A DNA stretch of 64,000 bases from Dermacentor variabilis. Its lineage: Eukaryota > Arthropoda > Arachnida > Ixodida > Ixodidae. The notes beneath the pieces are model-generated. The model did not search any database and had not been told where the DNA came from. It saw nothing but the letters and a program-made list of their open reading frames with translations. The position numbers were made by a program, and so were the translations under genes. Of this stretch, positions 32,545-44,734 are shown piece by piece. Location: assembly GCF_050947875.1 (NCBI RefSeq), contig NC_134573.1, positions 63,651,815-63,715,814 of the forward strand. The letters are read 5' to 3'. Position 1 is the stretch's first letter. Every line of letters starts with the position of its first letter.

Positions 32545-34455
32545 AATCACTGAGAATCGAGTCATCTAGCGTAGCAACTGCCTCATTTAACAGATCATTT
32601 TTCTCAATATCCACAAGGTAGAGGACGGTTTACAAAAAAAAATTATTAAATGGCAGCCACACCTTCATGTATAGCAGCAGACTATTGCTGCGTCTGTGCA
32701 TGCTCCGACGAAATGCAGTTATTTTCAAGTACAAATTTAGAAAAAGAGCCTTGTATGTGTGTCGCACTGGAATCGCTTATATATTTGTTTTAGAATAGTA
32801 AGCTGTTGGTTTAGTTGGTTTGACACGATTTTTGCAAAGGGGAGTGCAGAAGCGTTGTGGAAAAAGAAGACGTGGACAGGAAAGACGCTCACTTGAACAA
32901 AGTATATTTTCAGAGACAAACCACCAGGAACATTATTGCGTATGCGCTGCGATCGAGAATTGTGAAAAAAAAAGTTTACAATTCCTTTTAAATATAAAAA
33001 TCGCCTAACATAGGGGCATGCATCACTACATGAATAATGACAGCAAGTGTAGGTGATAGCGACAAGGCCACGTGCAAGTGGCCCGACAGAAATAATTCCA
33101 AAAAACCTTCGGGGGGAGGGGGACATAGGAAGAGGCCTAGAAAGTTCTGCCAAGGGCGAGAAATGTAAATTCCTTATCCATGTGATGCACTGGTGGGGCA
33201 CTAATACATTGGTTAGCGCAACGTTTCACTGCTCCCCTTGGCGAAAATCTTGTCTACTCGGCACAGTTAATATTGACATGAATGCTGCAACATCTGTGGA
33301 AGTAATCCTGTTGTGTGTTGTTACTCCACAAGGTTTAATATGTTGAGTATATAAGTGGCGCCTCGACGTGACCGTCATAGGATATTGGTTTTTTCATTTG
33401 TTCCACTTGTACAGCAAAATATATGCTAGGACGCATTGTACAATACGTGAACTTATTCCAGTACTGTTATTGCTTCTAGGTTTGCGCCGAACACATTTGT
33501 GTTTGTCATATGCGCAGTCGGCAGTAAGGCAACAATATGTTTGTTATCACTTTTGTTTCACAACAGAATTTGTTGTGTCCACTAGTTTTCAATTCTTGAT
33601 GTTATAGTTATTCCTCTTTAATTTCATTAGCTTGCTTTGTTTACCTTGTATGTATATTATATAATGTGTTTTATATTTTTATTTTGACCGGAATTTGGGC
33701 ATTATATTGGTGCAATGAGAAATTATATATGCACTATCAGAATAAATTAAATTGCAGACAATTTCAGAAAAGCAGCGCCTCGTTGTTTTCAGGTTCACCA
33801 ACATTTTTAATAAGCTTCATTTGCTCCAAGAGGTAAACTTGGCACTCCTCTGTGCTTAGAAACTGGCTAGAGTATGCTCACACATTGCACCTTACAATCA
33901 CTCGTAAGAGGCATTATGATCCGTTTTTTTTGCTGTTCACATGTCAAGTTTAAGTTGATGGTACACTATTGATGGTACATTATTCACGGATTTTCTCTGT
34001 AGCATGTTTCAAGGTGAGTACACTTAGACATTGAAAATGAATTCCATTGGCTGATACTGTTGTTGAGCAACTGCTCTAGTCGGGCAAACAGCACCTGTCT
34101 TGCTTGAATCCTGTCACCGGTGTTTGCAGATTGAAGACACCATAAAGATGTACTCACTTTTAATCTGCCAATAAACTTTGAACATGTGGACATATTACAA
34201 TCAGTATTTATTGTTCCCACTTCATTTCACAAGCATGAATATGTGGGTGCAATTTTGTTTGACCATGTAAAAGCAAAAGGTGTTGCCTCAGATCAGAAAA
34301 TTCAAGGCGCAAACTTCCCTCAGAAATTTTCTAAAGCTTATTAGACGCACATGTGCACTTAAAGCTTGCATAACAGTAACAAATCTTGATTAGGCAACAG
34401 AAGTGAAAAGCAAAAGCTAAGACATCCCAGTATGCATAATTACACTTCACAAAAC

Positions 34456-34550
34456 ATCATTGTTTGCCAAATAAAAGACTAGTCTCGTTGGTTGCCTAAG
34501 GAATACACCAATTTACCATGCGTGACACGAAGCATATAGAAGGTTCAGAT
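34456..34550 (+). repeat. Direct repeat, copy 1
   Basis: Starts ATCATTGTTTGC and includes ACTAGTCTCGTTGG and TTTACCATGCGTGACA. Copy 2 follows at 34681-34777, about 225 bp away, with roughly 85% identity. It lies inside the presumed transposon spacer. Confidence 0.7.
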
Positions 34551-34680
34551 GAGCACTCACTCCGGTAATACTAATACCACTGAAGAAAAAAAAACTGTAG
34601 CACCACATATCCCTGATCATGTTGACTTCTATCGCAGGAGGCTTACATAAAGTACAGATAGAAGCAAGTAAATAACAAAG

Positions 34681-34777
34681 ATCATTGTTTGCACATTAAG
34701 ACTAGTCTGGTTGGTCGCCTAAAGAATAAATACACCAATTTACCATGCGTGACAAGATACATACAGAAAATTCAGAT
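34681..34777 (+). repeat. Direct repeat, copy 2
   Basis: Partner of 34456-34550: same ATCATTGTTTGC start, ACTAGTCTGGTTGG core, and TTTACCATGCGTGACA and TTCAGAT endings. Confidence 0.7.
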
Positions 34778-35668
34778 ATATATCTCTCTCCCCGTGGCGT
34801 TTTGCTGGAGTATGTCCTTAAGTTGCCCACAAATTGCAGTAACACAGTGGTTATGGTGAGTTGCTGCTAAGCACAAAGTCATGTGTCTAGTCCACTGATA
34901 GTACCAAAACGCTTATGCCATACGGTGTACTATATTTACAAGTAAATAACACGAGGGAGGACTTTCTGTCTCTCGGAAAAAAGAAATAGAAAAAATTGCA
35001 CATATAATGGCAAGTGATGACAGCGGGAAAAACAGGAAACGACGTACAAGACAGGGTGTCCGCTGGGGGCATTGCTCATTGTTACTATGAACTGTCGGGG
35101 TAAAATACAGTGAAAGGACGAGCGCAGCCAAAATTTACGCATTACTGTTGACGTCTTAGTTACGTCGGCAAGAGCTACTTCATCCTCCATTCCATAAATG
35201 TTATTGAACAGGCAGCACTGCAGAAAGGCCTGTGGCACAATCAAACATGGCTTCATACATATTAGTGATTGCGGGGGTGCCTAGTAGTTTAGCTTAGTGT
35301 AATTTGAAGGGCCTGGTAAAATCAAGAAAAAAGGAAATTTGTTATGTTCATTTCGTGAACCAGAATATAACGCAATACGTGTTCCGACGCCTGAAATGTT
35401 GAACAGTCTCACGTTCACCCAAATACAGCATGGTATAGCCGCCAGGATGCAAGAGTCACTTGCACTAGTCTTTATACTATACTGTATCTACCAGCGCTTG
35501 ATCTCTGCCCAAGCTGACTACCCCAAAATATTCTACCGTAATTAAATAAAAAAGCAAGTCTGATGTCTTTAAAATAAAATGACATGTATTCTGCTTGTAT
35601 ACCAAGCGTTGAAAAATCCTATTCAGTAAATACAAGTGCCACTCTAGAGCGAGGCATCATTCATTCTA

Positions 35669-37350
35669 CTAACTTTGCTGCCTTACAAGATCACACAAAG
35701 TCCACTGAAAATAATATTGTTCAAGAGTTGGAATAGCTTCTTGAAGGAAGACATCATCCCTACAGACAACCATGGTCACGCTCTGCTTGTTGGAATATAC
35801 AAAAAAGAAACACTGCTTTGCATTAAGCAGGTACATCAAAATCTGGACCTGCGTATAGTATCTACGCGATTTCCTTAGTATGGAGTTTCTATCAACATGA
35901 TGCACATAGTCAACGATGCTGTGCCCTGAATCATAGAAAATCGCTCTGTCTATGCATTTGTATGGGCACTTTATCTCCAGCAAGCATGTCTCGCCAGAGA
36001 GAGAAAAAATTCCATCAGGGCTTCCACAAAGCCATGGCTGTTGCGGATGAAGTAGCAGGCCCACCTGAAATGTCATTTTTTGCTCATTTGTGTTACGCAG
36101 ACAAAAACTGTTGCACAGATTATTTCTTTCCCCATTACATATTTCAATATTGTCAGCATTTCCTCGAGCTTCCGAATAGTCAAGATGTATATTTAGGCTA
36201 GTTGGTTCATATCCGTAATAAAACAGCGCCAGAGAACACAAGGGACCAGACGAAGAAAAATATGTACTCATGGTGACACAATAAGAGGTTAATAAAACAT
36301 GTTTTACAACATTAGTAAAATTTGACAAAGATGTATAAAAGAAGGGCAGCGCGAGACTGGGGTAGTCGGTAATCCATGAGGAGGTGCACAGCGCAACAAT
36401 GGACAGAAGGGCAGAACAAAGGCAAGCGCTTGCTACCCTCGTGCCTTTCAGGTCCTCTGTCATGCTGTGCACATCAGCATAAAAGATGACAATGTACTTT
36501 GATATGTTGTCAGTTCACCTACAGGCTGCCTGCGACAATATGCAGCACGATATGAGACATGTACTGTAATATTAAACATTTCATAGTTGAAAATGATTCC
36601 AACTATTATGTTTTTTATTTGTTATCATAAAATAGGCTGTACTTACCTCTCCAGATAACGCAAGTGAGGTGCTCACCTCTGTCACCGTAACACCACGCTG
36701 CTGCTCATAGTCCTTCCTCGCCACTGGCTCCATACGTATTCCCAATATAGAACACACACATGTAATTTATATTGCTTAATTAGATCCAAGAATCTTAACG
36801 TACCATATCTTGTAGCCTCGGAAGAAAAAAACATTGGACTTGAAAAGGCTGTGAACAATCTTTTTAGGACCTCTGCCGGTGCGCAAAATTGTATGAGCCG
36901 CTGTGCTGCTGATGCGCACTTGGCGTTCTTGTGCCACCTGCATAGACGTATACATACACAACGTAAACATAACGAAACGAACAAGCCAGAAATATTCCTA
37001 TGCAATGCTTTCTGAACCATTGTTACCTCGGACAACTTGACTGCCCAGCAGTCAGCACGCATAGCTCATTAACCGACTCGCATACAACGAAATCGTTGTA
37101 AAAAGCCCTCTCCTCTGGTGTCAGCCCTAGCAGATGGTTCCTTGGGGCTATGGTTACTTTAGGGAAGTCATCTAACACGGCCAGCATGTGAAGTGGTCTG
37201 TGTGGTGACTTAAGCAGTATGCTAAGCTTTTGCTGCAGCAATGCTCTTCATCTTTTTCAAAAAATTCGATGAAGAATTTCGCCACGCCTGATCTCCGCCT
37301 CACTTTTCTCCATCTCCTTAAGTGCGGTTGTAAAAGGGGATTCAATGCTC
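35669..37350 (-). pseudogene. YqaJ-type (lambda-exonuclease-like) nuclease gene, 5' part lost
   Basis: Reading leftward, the pieces are: 37241-37027 (HLLGLTPEERAFYNDFVV, ending at a GTAACA donor); 36937-36804 (RQVRISSTAAHTIL, KKIVHSLF, then FFSSEATRYG after shifts, with a T-run shift); about 36735-36647 (MEPVARKDYEQQRGVTVTEV, GTAAGT donor); and 36064-35669 (PWLCGSPDGIFSLSGETCLLEIKCP, YYTQVQILMYLL). The SPDG Asp and the EIK pair are the PD-(D/E)XK metal-binding and catalytic residues and are intact. In-frame damage is limited to indels in the second piece. LINE X at 37356 removes whatever lay further 5'. As I recall, such nucleases are the second protein of ISL2EU transposons. Confidence 0.75.
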
Positions 37351-37355
37351 CCCGA

Positions 37356-40080
37356 CCTTCACGCCAACCTTCACGCCAAACAAAGTGCTCCGAAGAGCGC
37401 GTGTCCAACGCCTCGCTAGAGGCGATGGACACAACCTCCAGCAAGACGGCGCCACCAGCGCCTAAGGAGCGGCGAGGCACTCTCGATTGCTCCAAAAGAG
37501 ACAAAACTCCCGTCACGGCGCCTGAACAAGTCTCGTGAGCTAATCCTCGTGTCTTAAACACACAGCACTAAACACAAATAACATAATGGATACACAAATA
37601 CTATAGTGGAATGTAGGAGGACTTCTAAATAAGCTCGACGACATTAGAGAACTACTGCACAAACACAATCCCAAGTTGCTGTGTGTTCAGGAGACACTTA
37701 TGAAACTTCCAAACAAGAACTTTCTTCGCAATTACTTCATCTTCCGAAGAGACCGCGATGAGGCTAACGCCTCTGGCGGAGTAGCAGTAATAGCGGACAA
37801 GGCGGTAGCTTGCCGACACGTCGCCCTTCAGACGACCCTTGAGGCAGTGGTAGTTCGGGCCATTCTTTTTAATAAATTAATCACTGTCTGTTTTATTTAT
37901 ATACCCCCGAACCATCATCTAAAGAGACAGACTTTTACAACCTTATTATCCAATTTCCCGAACCTTACATACTTGGAAATTTTAATGCTCACCACACGAG
38001 TGGGGAGACTCACAATGCGACGCGAGAGGTCGACTAGTAGAAAACTTTTTAGTAAACACGGGAACATGCCTCTTCAATAAAAACGAACCGACTTATTATA
38101 ATATGTATCACGATTCACATTCTTCCATATACCCATGTATTGGCTCCGCAGATCTTTTCCCTTACCTAGAGTGGAGTGTTATTAAAAATCCATACAGACG
38201 TTACCATATTCCAATACCTTTAAACTTAATTGAAGAGCATCACTGCCCTTCATATACGCCTCGGTGGAGGCTAGCTTCTGCCAACTGGGAGCATTTTAAG
38301 GAATCGACTTACCTATCACGAGATTTTATCACCGATTTATTATTGACGACGCGGTAGCGTATTTTACCGCTTTTATCATCGAGGCAGCGAATAACTTCAT
38401 CCCACAATCAAGTGGTACCTCATCCAAAAGACGAATTTCATGGTGGAATGAGGAATGCAAGGAGGCGCGGAAAAAACAAAATAAAGCGTGGGGCATTCTG
38501 CGCCGATACCCCACTGCAGAAAATCACATGGAAAGCGGACGCGAAGGCAAGCAAAGAAGACAAGCTGGGAGAGATTCTTGTCCGGCATTAACTCCTACAC
38601 ACAGGAGGCAAAAGTATTGAACGGGCTGAGGAGGCTAAAGGGACAACAATTTCAGCCATTGCCTCTTGTTGATAAAGAAGGAAACAAGTTGGAAGACCAG
38701 GCTGATGCTCTTGGTGAACTCTTCGAGCGCGTGTCTAGCTCCACTCACTATTCGGAGACCTTTCTTAAACATAAAGCAATAGAAGAACTTAAGCCACTGG
38801 ATCAGAAATGCATCCCAAACGATCCTTATCATCTTCCTTTTACCATTGCGGAACTTAAAGCTTCCTTGTCAGTATGTCTGAGCTCTGCACCGGGCCCCGA
38901 TAGAATCATGTATAATATGCTTAGGCACCTGCACTCCGACACACAAATCACGCTACTTACACTTCTGAATACTATCTGGGCTGCTGGTTATCTCCCATCA
39001 AAATGGAAGGCCGCTATTGTGATCCCTGTTTTGAAGCATGGTAAAGACACTTCATTGCTCACTAGCTACCGTCCCATAGCGCTTACAAGCTGCCTCTGTA
39101 AACTTTTTGAAAGAATGATCAATCACCGTCTCATAGATCTCCTAGAGTCGAGTAAAATGCTTGACCCATTTCAATGTGGCTTTAGGGAAGGGCAATCTAA
39201 AACCGACCATCTCGTGCGCATCGAAGCGAGCATTCGCGATGCCTTCGTGTATAAACAATCTTTCTTATCTGTATTTCCGGATATGGAAAAAGCATACGAC
39301 ACAACCTGGCGGTACGGAATCCTGCGCGACCTTTCGGCGCTGGGCATCCGCGGCAGTATGTTAAGTATTATAGAGAGCTACCTAGAGAACCGTACATTTC
39401 GGGTGAAAATAGGTTCTGCACAGTCGCGTACATTCATACAGGAAACTGGGGTACCCCAGGGTTGAGTACTCAGCTGCACACTGTTTGTCGTAAAGATGAA
39501 CACGCTTCGGGCATCATTACCACCAGGTATTTTTTATTCCGTGTACGTAGACGATATACAAATAGGTTTCAAATCCTGCAACCTCACAGCCTGCGAGAGA
39601 CTGGTACAGCAGGCCCTAAACAAGGTGTCCATGTGGGCAGAACAAAATGGATTTAAATTCAACCCCCACAAAAGTGCCTATGTTCTGTTCACAAGAAAGA
39701 GAGGCCTGGTCCCAGATCCTTTTCTTGAACTGGGTGGACAAGAAATTCCTTTTAACAAAGAGCACAAATTTCTAGGTGTTATACTTGACTGCAAGCTTAC
39801 TTTCATTCCACACATAAAATGTCTAAAAACAAAATGTCTAAAAACAATGAACCTACCTAAAATCCTATCCCACACAACATGGGGTAGCGACAGGAAGTGC
39901 CTGTGGAATCTTTACAGGAGCCTAGTTCGATCACGAATAGACTCTGGTGCCGTAGTATATCACTCTGCCGCCCCGAGCACGCTAAAGATGTTAGACCCCG
40001 TTCACCATCTGGGAATCCGCCTGGCCACTGGCGTATTTAGAACAAGCCCTATTGAAAGTTTGTATGTTTGTAGTTTGTAG
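37356..40080 (+). mobile_element. LINE X, 5'-truncated copy next to unit C
   Basis: Homologous to 2742-3297 and 5498-5897 with only a few differences, and carries the intervening 1.76 kb that the composite copy lacks. Its left edge, in the end of ORF1, is marked by a 12-bp tandem repeat (CCTTCACGCCAA, 37356-37367 and 37368-37379) abutting the nuclease gene. Its right edge, inside the RT thumb with no 3' UTR or tail, is base for base the edge found before unit A. Confidence 0.85.
37586..40080 (+). pseudogene. LINE X ORF2: endonuclease and reverse transcriptase
   Basis: Begins MDTQIL then TAG (37604-37606), the same nonsense as at 2978. The endonuclease runs to about 37930, after which shifts occur (38080, 38355). 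The reverse transcriptase is long and open from 38488: SAPGPDRIMYNML, YRPIALTSCLCKLFERM, QCGFREGQSKTDH, SVFPDMEKAYDTTW, TGVPQG. A single TGA at 39463-39465 follows the PQG motif. The same frame then continues with YVDD (39544-39555), FKFNPHKSAYVLFTRKRG and the thumb. The motif A context is VFPDMEKAYD, with Pro where Leu/Phe-Asp spacing is usual. RNase H is absent because the element stops at 40080. Confidence 0.88.
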
Positions 40081-41927
40081 CATTACGTGCTGCGCATTGC
40101 TATCACGAAGGTCTTATCATCACTTATGTGGTTCTGATGCTTTTTTGAGCTTGTTCTCTATTGAGACGTATGCTGTTCTGTATGTTGGATGCGTGATCCT
40201 AAAGAATGTGTATTTACTGTTCGTTTTACTTTGCAGAGTGATTGTGGCCTCTGCCTTACAGGGGTTTGAGCCATTTTTTTTAATTTTTTGTTTACGAGGG
40301 TATGAGCCACTGATGACGACAGTTTTCAACACGCCGTTCTCTATCTTGCATACACGATTCCAAAGAATCTAAGCAGTGTTCGCTTCACTTTGCTTAGGGC
40401 TTGTAGCTTCTGCCTTACTGGGCTATGAGCCATTGCATTTCTTGCTGGCTTACGGTTGTAGGAGCCATTGATGATGATAGATTTTGTCGAACGAGAAAAA
40501 AAAAATACAGGGAACCCTAGCCATATACAGCCTCGCCACAATAAAATTTCTTGCTTGCCGAGTTTCGGTTTTCACTAGAGAGATTCTGACCAAATGTCTT
40601 TGGCTGACACTGAATGACAGGCAACCAGCATAATTTCGTGGTTGCGAGAAGGAACAGAGGATTAGGAAGAAGCTTGCCACATGGCTCGCTTTCTTTTGAA
40701 AGCACAGCCAGAGGAGACAACCGACGCGAGATCTCGGACTACATGCATCCTCACACATATAACATGAAGCAAATGCAGTATACACCTATGGTTCACATGT
40801 GATGGAAAGCTATGTGTACAAGTTACAAATGAAGCCATAGATGACCTGGGGAGAAGCCCACCTCCACTTTTTTGCCTGGTGTTGTTCCCCTATTGTTGAA
40901 AGTTCCCCAAAGATTTTTTTTCTTTCCTGGGGTTGCAATGTATTTTGCACATTTTGGTTGAAAATAAATTTTTTGGGGGTATTTATTTTGTGTGGCCTTC
41001 AAGGGTTATATTTTACATTGAACTTTATTTCACACTTAAGTACCTAATCAACATTTCTAACGTCTGTTTTGCTTTCTTTCTTTCTTGAGCCCCTCTTGAG
41101 GCCTTTCAATTCTTCATTGGATTAGCATGTGCCCAACTACACACATCCCAGCAGAAATGTGCTTTGCAATAAAATGCTTTCTCTCCATCTCTAGCATTGT
41201 CCTTCAAAACTGAAATTTGCATTCAACACGTGCTTCTTCATTCTGAGGCCCAGTGATTTGTTCCTGTAGGCAGAAAAGATGCGGCTGGAAATACACGTCA
41301 TACATAACTTGCAAACCTAAATTAAACTCTACAGGCAAGCATCCCCACAGCAAACATCCCTAGAGCAAGCATCCCAGCATTGTGTGTCCTTATTGCCCCC
41401 ATTGAAATGAGGCGACGACGACCCAGATTTGATCCCGCACACTCGGACTTAACAGTGCAATGCCAAAGCCACCAAGACGAGTTGTGCTTATTAGCAACAC
41501 ATCTTCCTTAAAGACGATGTGCTGTATGGCTGGTTAATATACGGTGTGAATGAAGAAAGGGAAACTGCGGCACTGGTTGGCTTTAATAACGGCGATGCCC
41601 CTTCCACGTCTGAAATTCATGATAATATTCCACAAAAAGTTGTGTCTAAGTATGATGTGTGCCCAACTTATTTTTCCAAGAACTGGGTCCATTTATGTCA
41701 ACTGCGTGCAAGCATAAGTCCAATAACTTCTAACAGGACCATCTCAACGCATCTAGCACCGACAATCTCTACGTCCTAGTGGTTTTAGTGCAATCAAAAG
41801 ATTTGGATAACCAGCCCTCGCACTGCAAGGCCGGCAGAACACTTTATGACCAGTTAGGTCGTATGCAAGAAAATGGCAAGAGAAAGATTTCTAGTATTTT
41901 AGTCAATGCATAGGCAAGGCTGCATCA

Positions 41928-42953
41928 TCAATCGACGGACAAGTGGGAATCAATCGAATTGAGGTCCCGGTAAATGTCGCGCATGCAGAACATGTCCTCG
42001 CTGGCGGAGCAGTCTTCTCGGTCGTCGTCATCGGCATGGTAGTCCTCCTCAGCTAACATTCTGGCATTGTCAGTAGCGGTAGTCACGGTCCTGTCGCCGA
42101 CGGTCATCGCGGAGAAGGCACTCACGTTTAACTCACGGTAAATATGACAGATTTCACAACTTTCGTCAAGCCTTGTGGCAGGGGCGGAGGTGTGCTGGCT
42201 TGCTTTGGGCGTGGCGGGCTCGCTTGATGAGCCGTAGTGTGCGATGTGCATCAAAAACCTGTCTTCGAGCGCAGCCAACTGATTTATGTCCCCGCTGCCG
42301 CAACGCCGGAAAAATACTCCTCGCGCTATTTCAGTGCCTTCGGGCAGCGTTGAAATGCTACTGCAATTAGGCGACACCGGCCTCCTGCGTACACGGTACG
42401 GTGTCGTACGCTGTCGAGCACTCATTTGCCTTCTGCTCCTGGGGAAGCGCTCCCGTAGAGTGTTCAGTGTATTGATTGTCTGCCTTGTGGCCATGAGATG
42501 CTGACTCCGCATTGTCGCTGTCCTGTCTTCAGGTAACGCCTCCAACGGTTTCGACATTAGGCTGCTGGTGCCATAAAGCGCCCAGGCTTGTTCCATTACG
42601 CCATCCAACGCTGAGCAGACTTCACACGAAAGATCTGGCAATGACTTCTGCTGGAGCGGTACCGCAGTCGACGGCTTCTCGGGGAGTAGTCCCCCGGTGT
42701 ACGCCATCGGGAGACGTTCTGGTGGTCGAAAAAACTCATGTTTTTGACGTCTTTCGCTTTTTACTCGTTGCCAAGAGTTAAAGTAGGGACAGTGAACGCA
42801 TAAGAAACTTAATTCAAGGGCTATGCTCGAGTGATTGTTCAATAAGGCAGCATGGTAGCCAGCAAGATTCTGCACGTGATATGAACGGATGTGTAGCAAC
42901 TGCTTTGAAACGTAGTGGTGGCACCTGCCACCTAGTATATCCCCAAATCGCAC
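41928..42953 (-). CDS. Unknown unit gene, copy C (longest frame, acidic tail kept)
   Basis: 341-codon open frame. Its C-terminal half matches copies A and B (PDLSCEVCSALDGVMEQAWA, ALEDRFLMHIAHYGSS). It alone keeps the tail: MLAEEDYHADDDDREDCSAS, then DIYRDLNSIDSHLSVD. Near residues 70-90 two compensating one-base indels relative to A change about 25 residues. Translation from the ATG used for copy A (MSFFDHQN frame) would therefore fail here, and continuity depends on an upstream start. No domain recognised and no membrane segment. The candidate first exon equivalent (43450-43270) has two in-frame stops. Coding today is plausible but unproven. Confidence 0.5.
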   Translation of the reverse strand: MRFGDILGGRCHHYVSKQLLHIRSYHVQNLAGYHAALLNNHSSIALELSFLCVHCPYFNSWQRVKSERRQKHEFFRPPERLPMAYTGGLLPEKPSTAVPLQQKSLPDLSCEVCSALDGVMEQAWALYGTSSLMSKPLEALPEDRTATMRSQHLMATRQTINTLNTLRERFPRSRRQMSARQRTTPYRVRRRPVSPNCSSISTLPEGTEIARGVFFRRCGSGDINQLAALEDRFLMHIAHYGSSSEPATPKASQHTSAPATRLDESCEICHIYRELNVSAFSAMTVGDRTVTTATDNARMLAEEDYHADDDDREDCSASEDMFCMRDIYRDLNSIDSHLSVD

Positions 42954-44319
42954 TCCGATATTTGAAAAGATATATAGGGAAAGGAAAATAATAGAAGCTT
43001 ATTACATTAAAAAGGAAGGAGATAAATGTGTAAATGCTCCCTCTCTTGCCTTGTCGGGAAAAGAAATAGCTAGCCCACGATATAGCCCTCATGAAAATGC
43101 CTCATCAAGATCTTACCAAGCCAAATCGCGCCTCGCTGGCGGAGCCCTCTGGACAAGCAGATATGGATCGTAAACACTTTCGCTGCTATCGGTATGCGGC
43201 AATAAATAAATAAATAATTTAATAAATAATAGTAAAACATTGCTGGACTTACGATACACATTCCATGATACCTTTTTCTGAGGGCACTCGTGCCGTTTTC
43301 GGTGCAATCGTGCGATGCCGCACGTTTGTCAAGGCGCCACTCATATGGTGGCTTCTATCCACCATACCAGTAACTATAGAAGTCACCATACTATGGTTGA
43401 GGTATTGAAGGACCCTGACAGGAGAGAGTGAATCCGGCGCCGGTCATTATTGCTAGAGGCAAATGAGCACGTGTGGGTGAATAATGAGGCTGAACCCTCT
43501 AAAGGGACTGACAAACGATATTCAAGGACCTAGTTTTTTATGCCGCAACGCACCACTCACCCTCGATAGTGTATACATCTGGAGCGGTTACCTCCAAAAG
43601 CGGCCACATATTTATTACAGAGAAATTCTCGATCTGGACAACAATCGAAGTGTTGCGTTATGTTGGAAGGATTTCCAGAATCGTAGAACCTTTATTTGCT
43701 AGAGCAACAATTTCTAAACTGTTTTCGGACTGACAGATAAGTTACTTTTGAATATAATTATTTGCGTACATCATCCAAAAATTTACAGGATGGTCTTGGA
43801 GTTCCCTTATCAGCACTACATCAAAGAACGCCATAACACTATGCATGGATACAAACGGGCCTTTAAAGTTCAGTTCTTTTTTTTTGCTATCAGTGGCTCT
43901 CCTTTCAGGTATTTAAATTGCCAAATGCATTTTTTGTACTTCAGAGCAGATGTTTTTGAAAACAATGCTTTTCTATTCTCATGGGAGTCATATGCCTGAC
44001 TAAGTGAATGAATTGCTTTCAGCCGGATTGTAAAACTTATTGAAAACAAATGCTACCTTTATGTCTGCACCCTTAAATACCAGCAACACAAGCAAAAACT
44101 TGCTATTGTCTAGGATGCTGTCTTGTACAACAAGATGGCCTTTAATTTCTTGCTCCTTGTATTCACAGTGTGCCTTTCTCAGCTTGTTTCTCAAGAAAAG
44201 GCTCTTGTACCACAAGAAAGCTTTGTTGGCCTTTATATTCAGGTCCATTTTACCTGAATGTCCTTACGATCCACAATGTCGCTTACTATTCACGAACAGT
44301 TCCTAAGGTTTGTTGTGTA

Positions 44320-44640
44320 ACAAGCATCACTATCGTCAGCCTATTTATGCCCACTGCAGGATGAAAGCCTCTCCCAGAGACCTCAATTCACTCCAGCGTT
44401 GCACCAGCTGATTACATCTTAGGCCTGCAAATTTCCCAATTTTATTACACCACCCAATTCTCTGCCCTACTCGACTGTACTTCCCTTCTCTTGGCACTCA
44501 TTCTTTGACACTAATAGACTGTTGGTCACCGGCCTTATCTATTACATGTCCTGCCCAGCTCCCTTTCTTTCCTCTTAATACCAACTAGACTCGGCTACCC
44601 TCAGTCGCTCTCGAATATACACATTAGCTTTTTGTCTCAT
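44320..44640 (-). mobile_element. RTE-type LINE 3' end, unit C copy
   Basis: Counterpart of 10130-10440: on the minus strand it ends CTGCAGTGGGCATAAATAGG with a GATAGTGATG-like tail. No frame survives. Confidence 0.55.
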
Positions 44641-44734
44641 TAAAATTATTTCTATAGTTCCTGTTCAATTACCATATAGTTTCTATATGCTAATAGAACT
44701 ATAGAACATATACAGTTCTATAGTTTCTGTACCA

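Larger units (their letters stand above)
32545..35668. other. Space between the convergent transposase and nuclease genes
   Basis: AT-rich, no supported gene. A 90-bp direct repeat lies at 34456-34777. A minus-strand frame at 35256-34936 (106 aa, with YGMEDEVALADVTKT) follows an acceptor-like CCACAG and could be an exon, but I do not recognise it. Confidence 0.4.
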
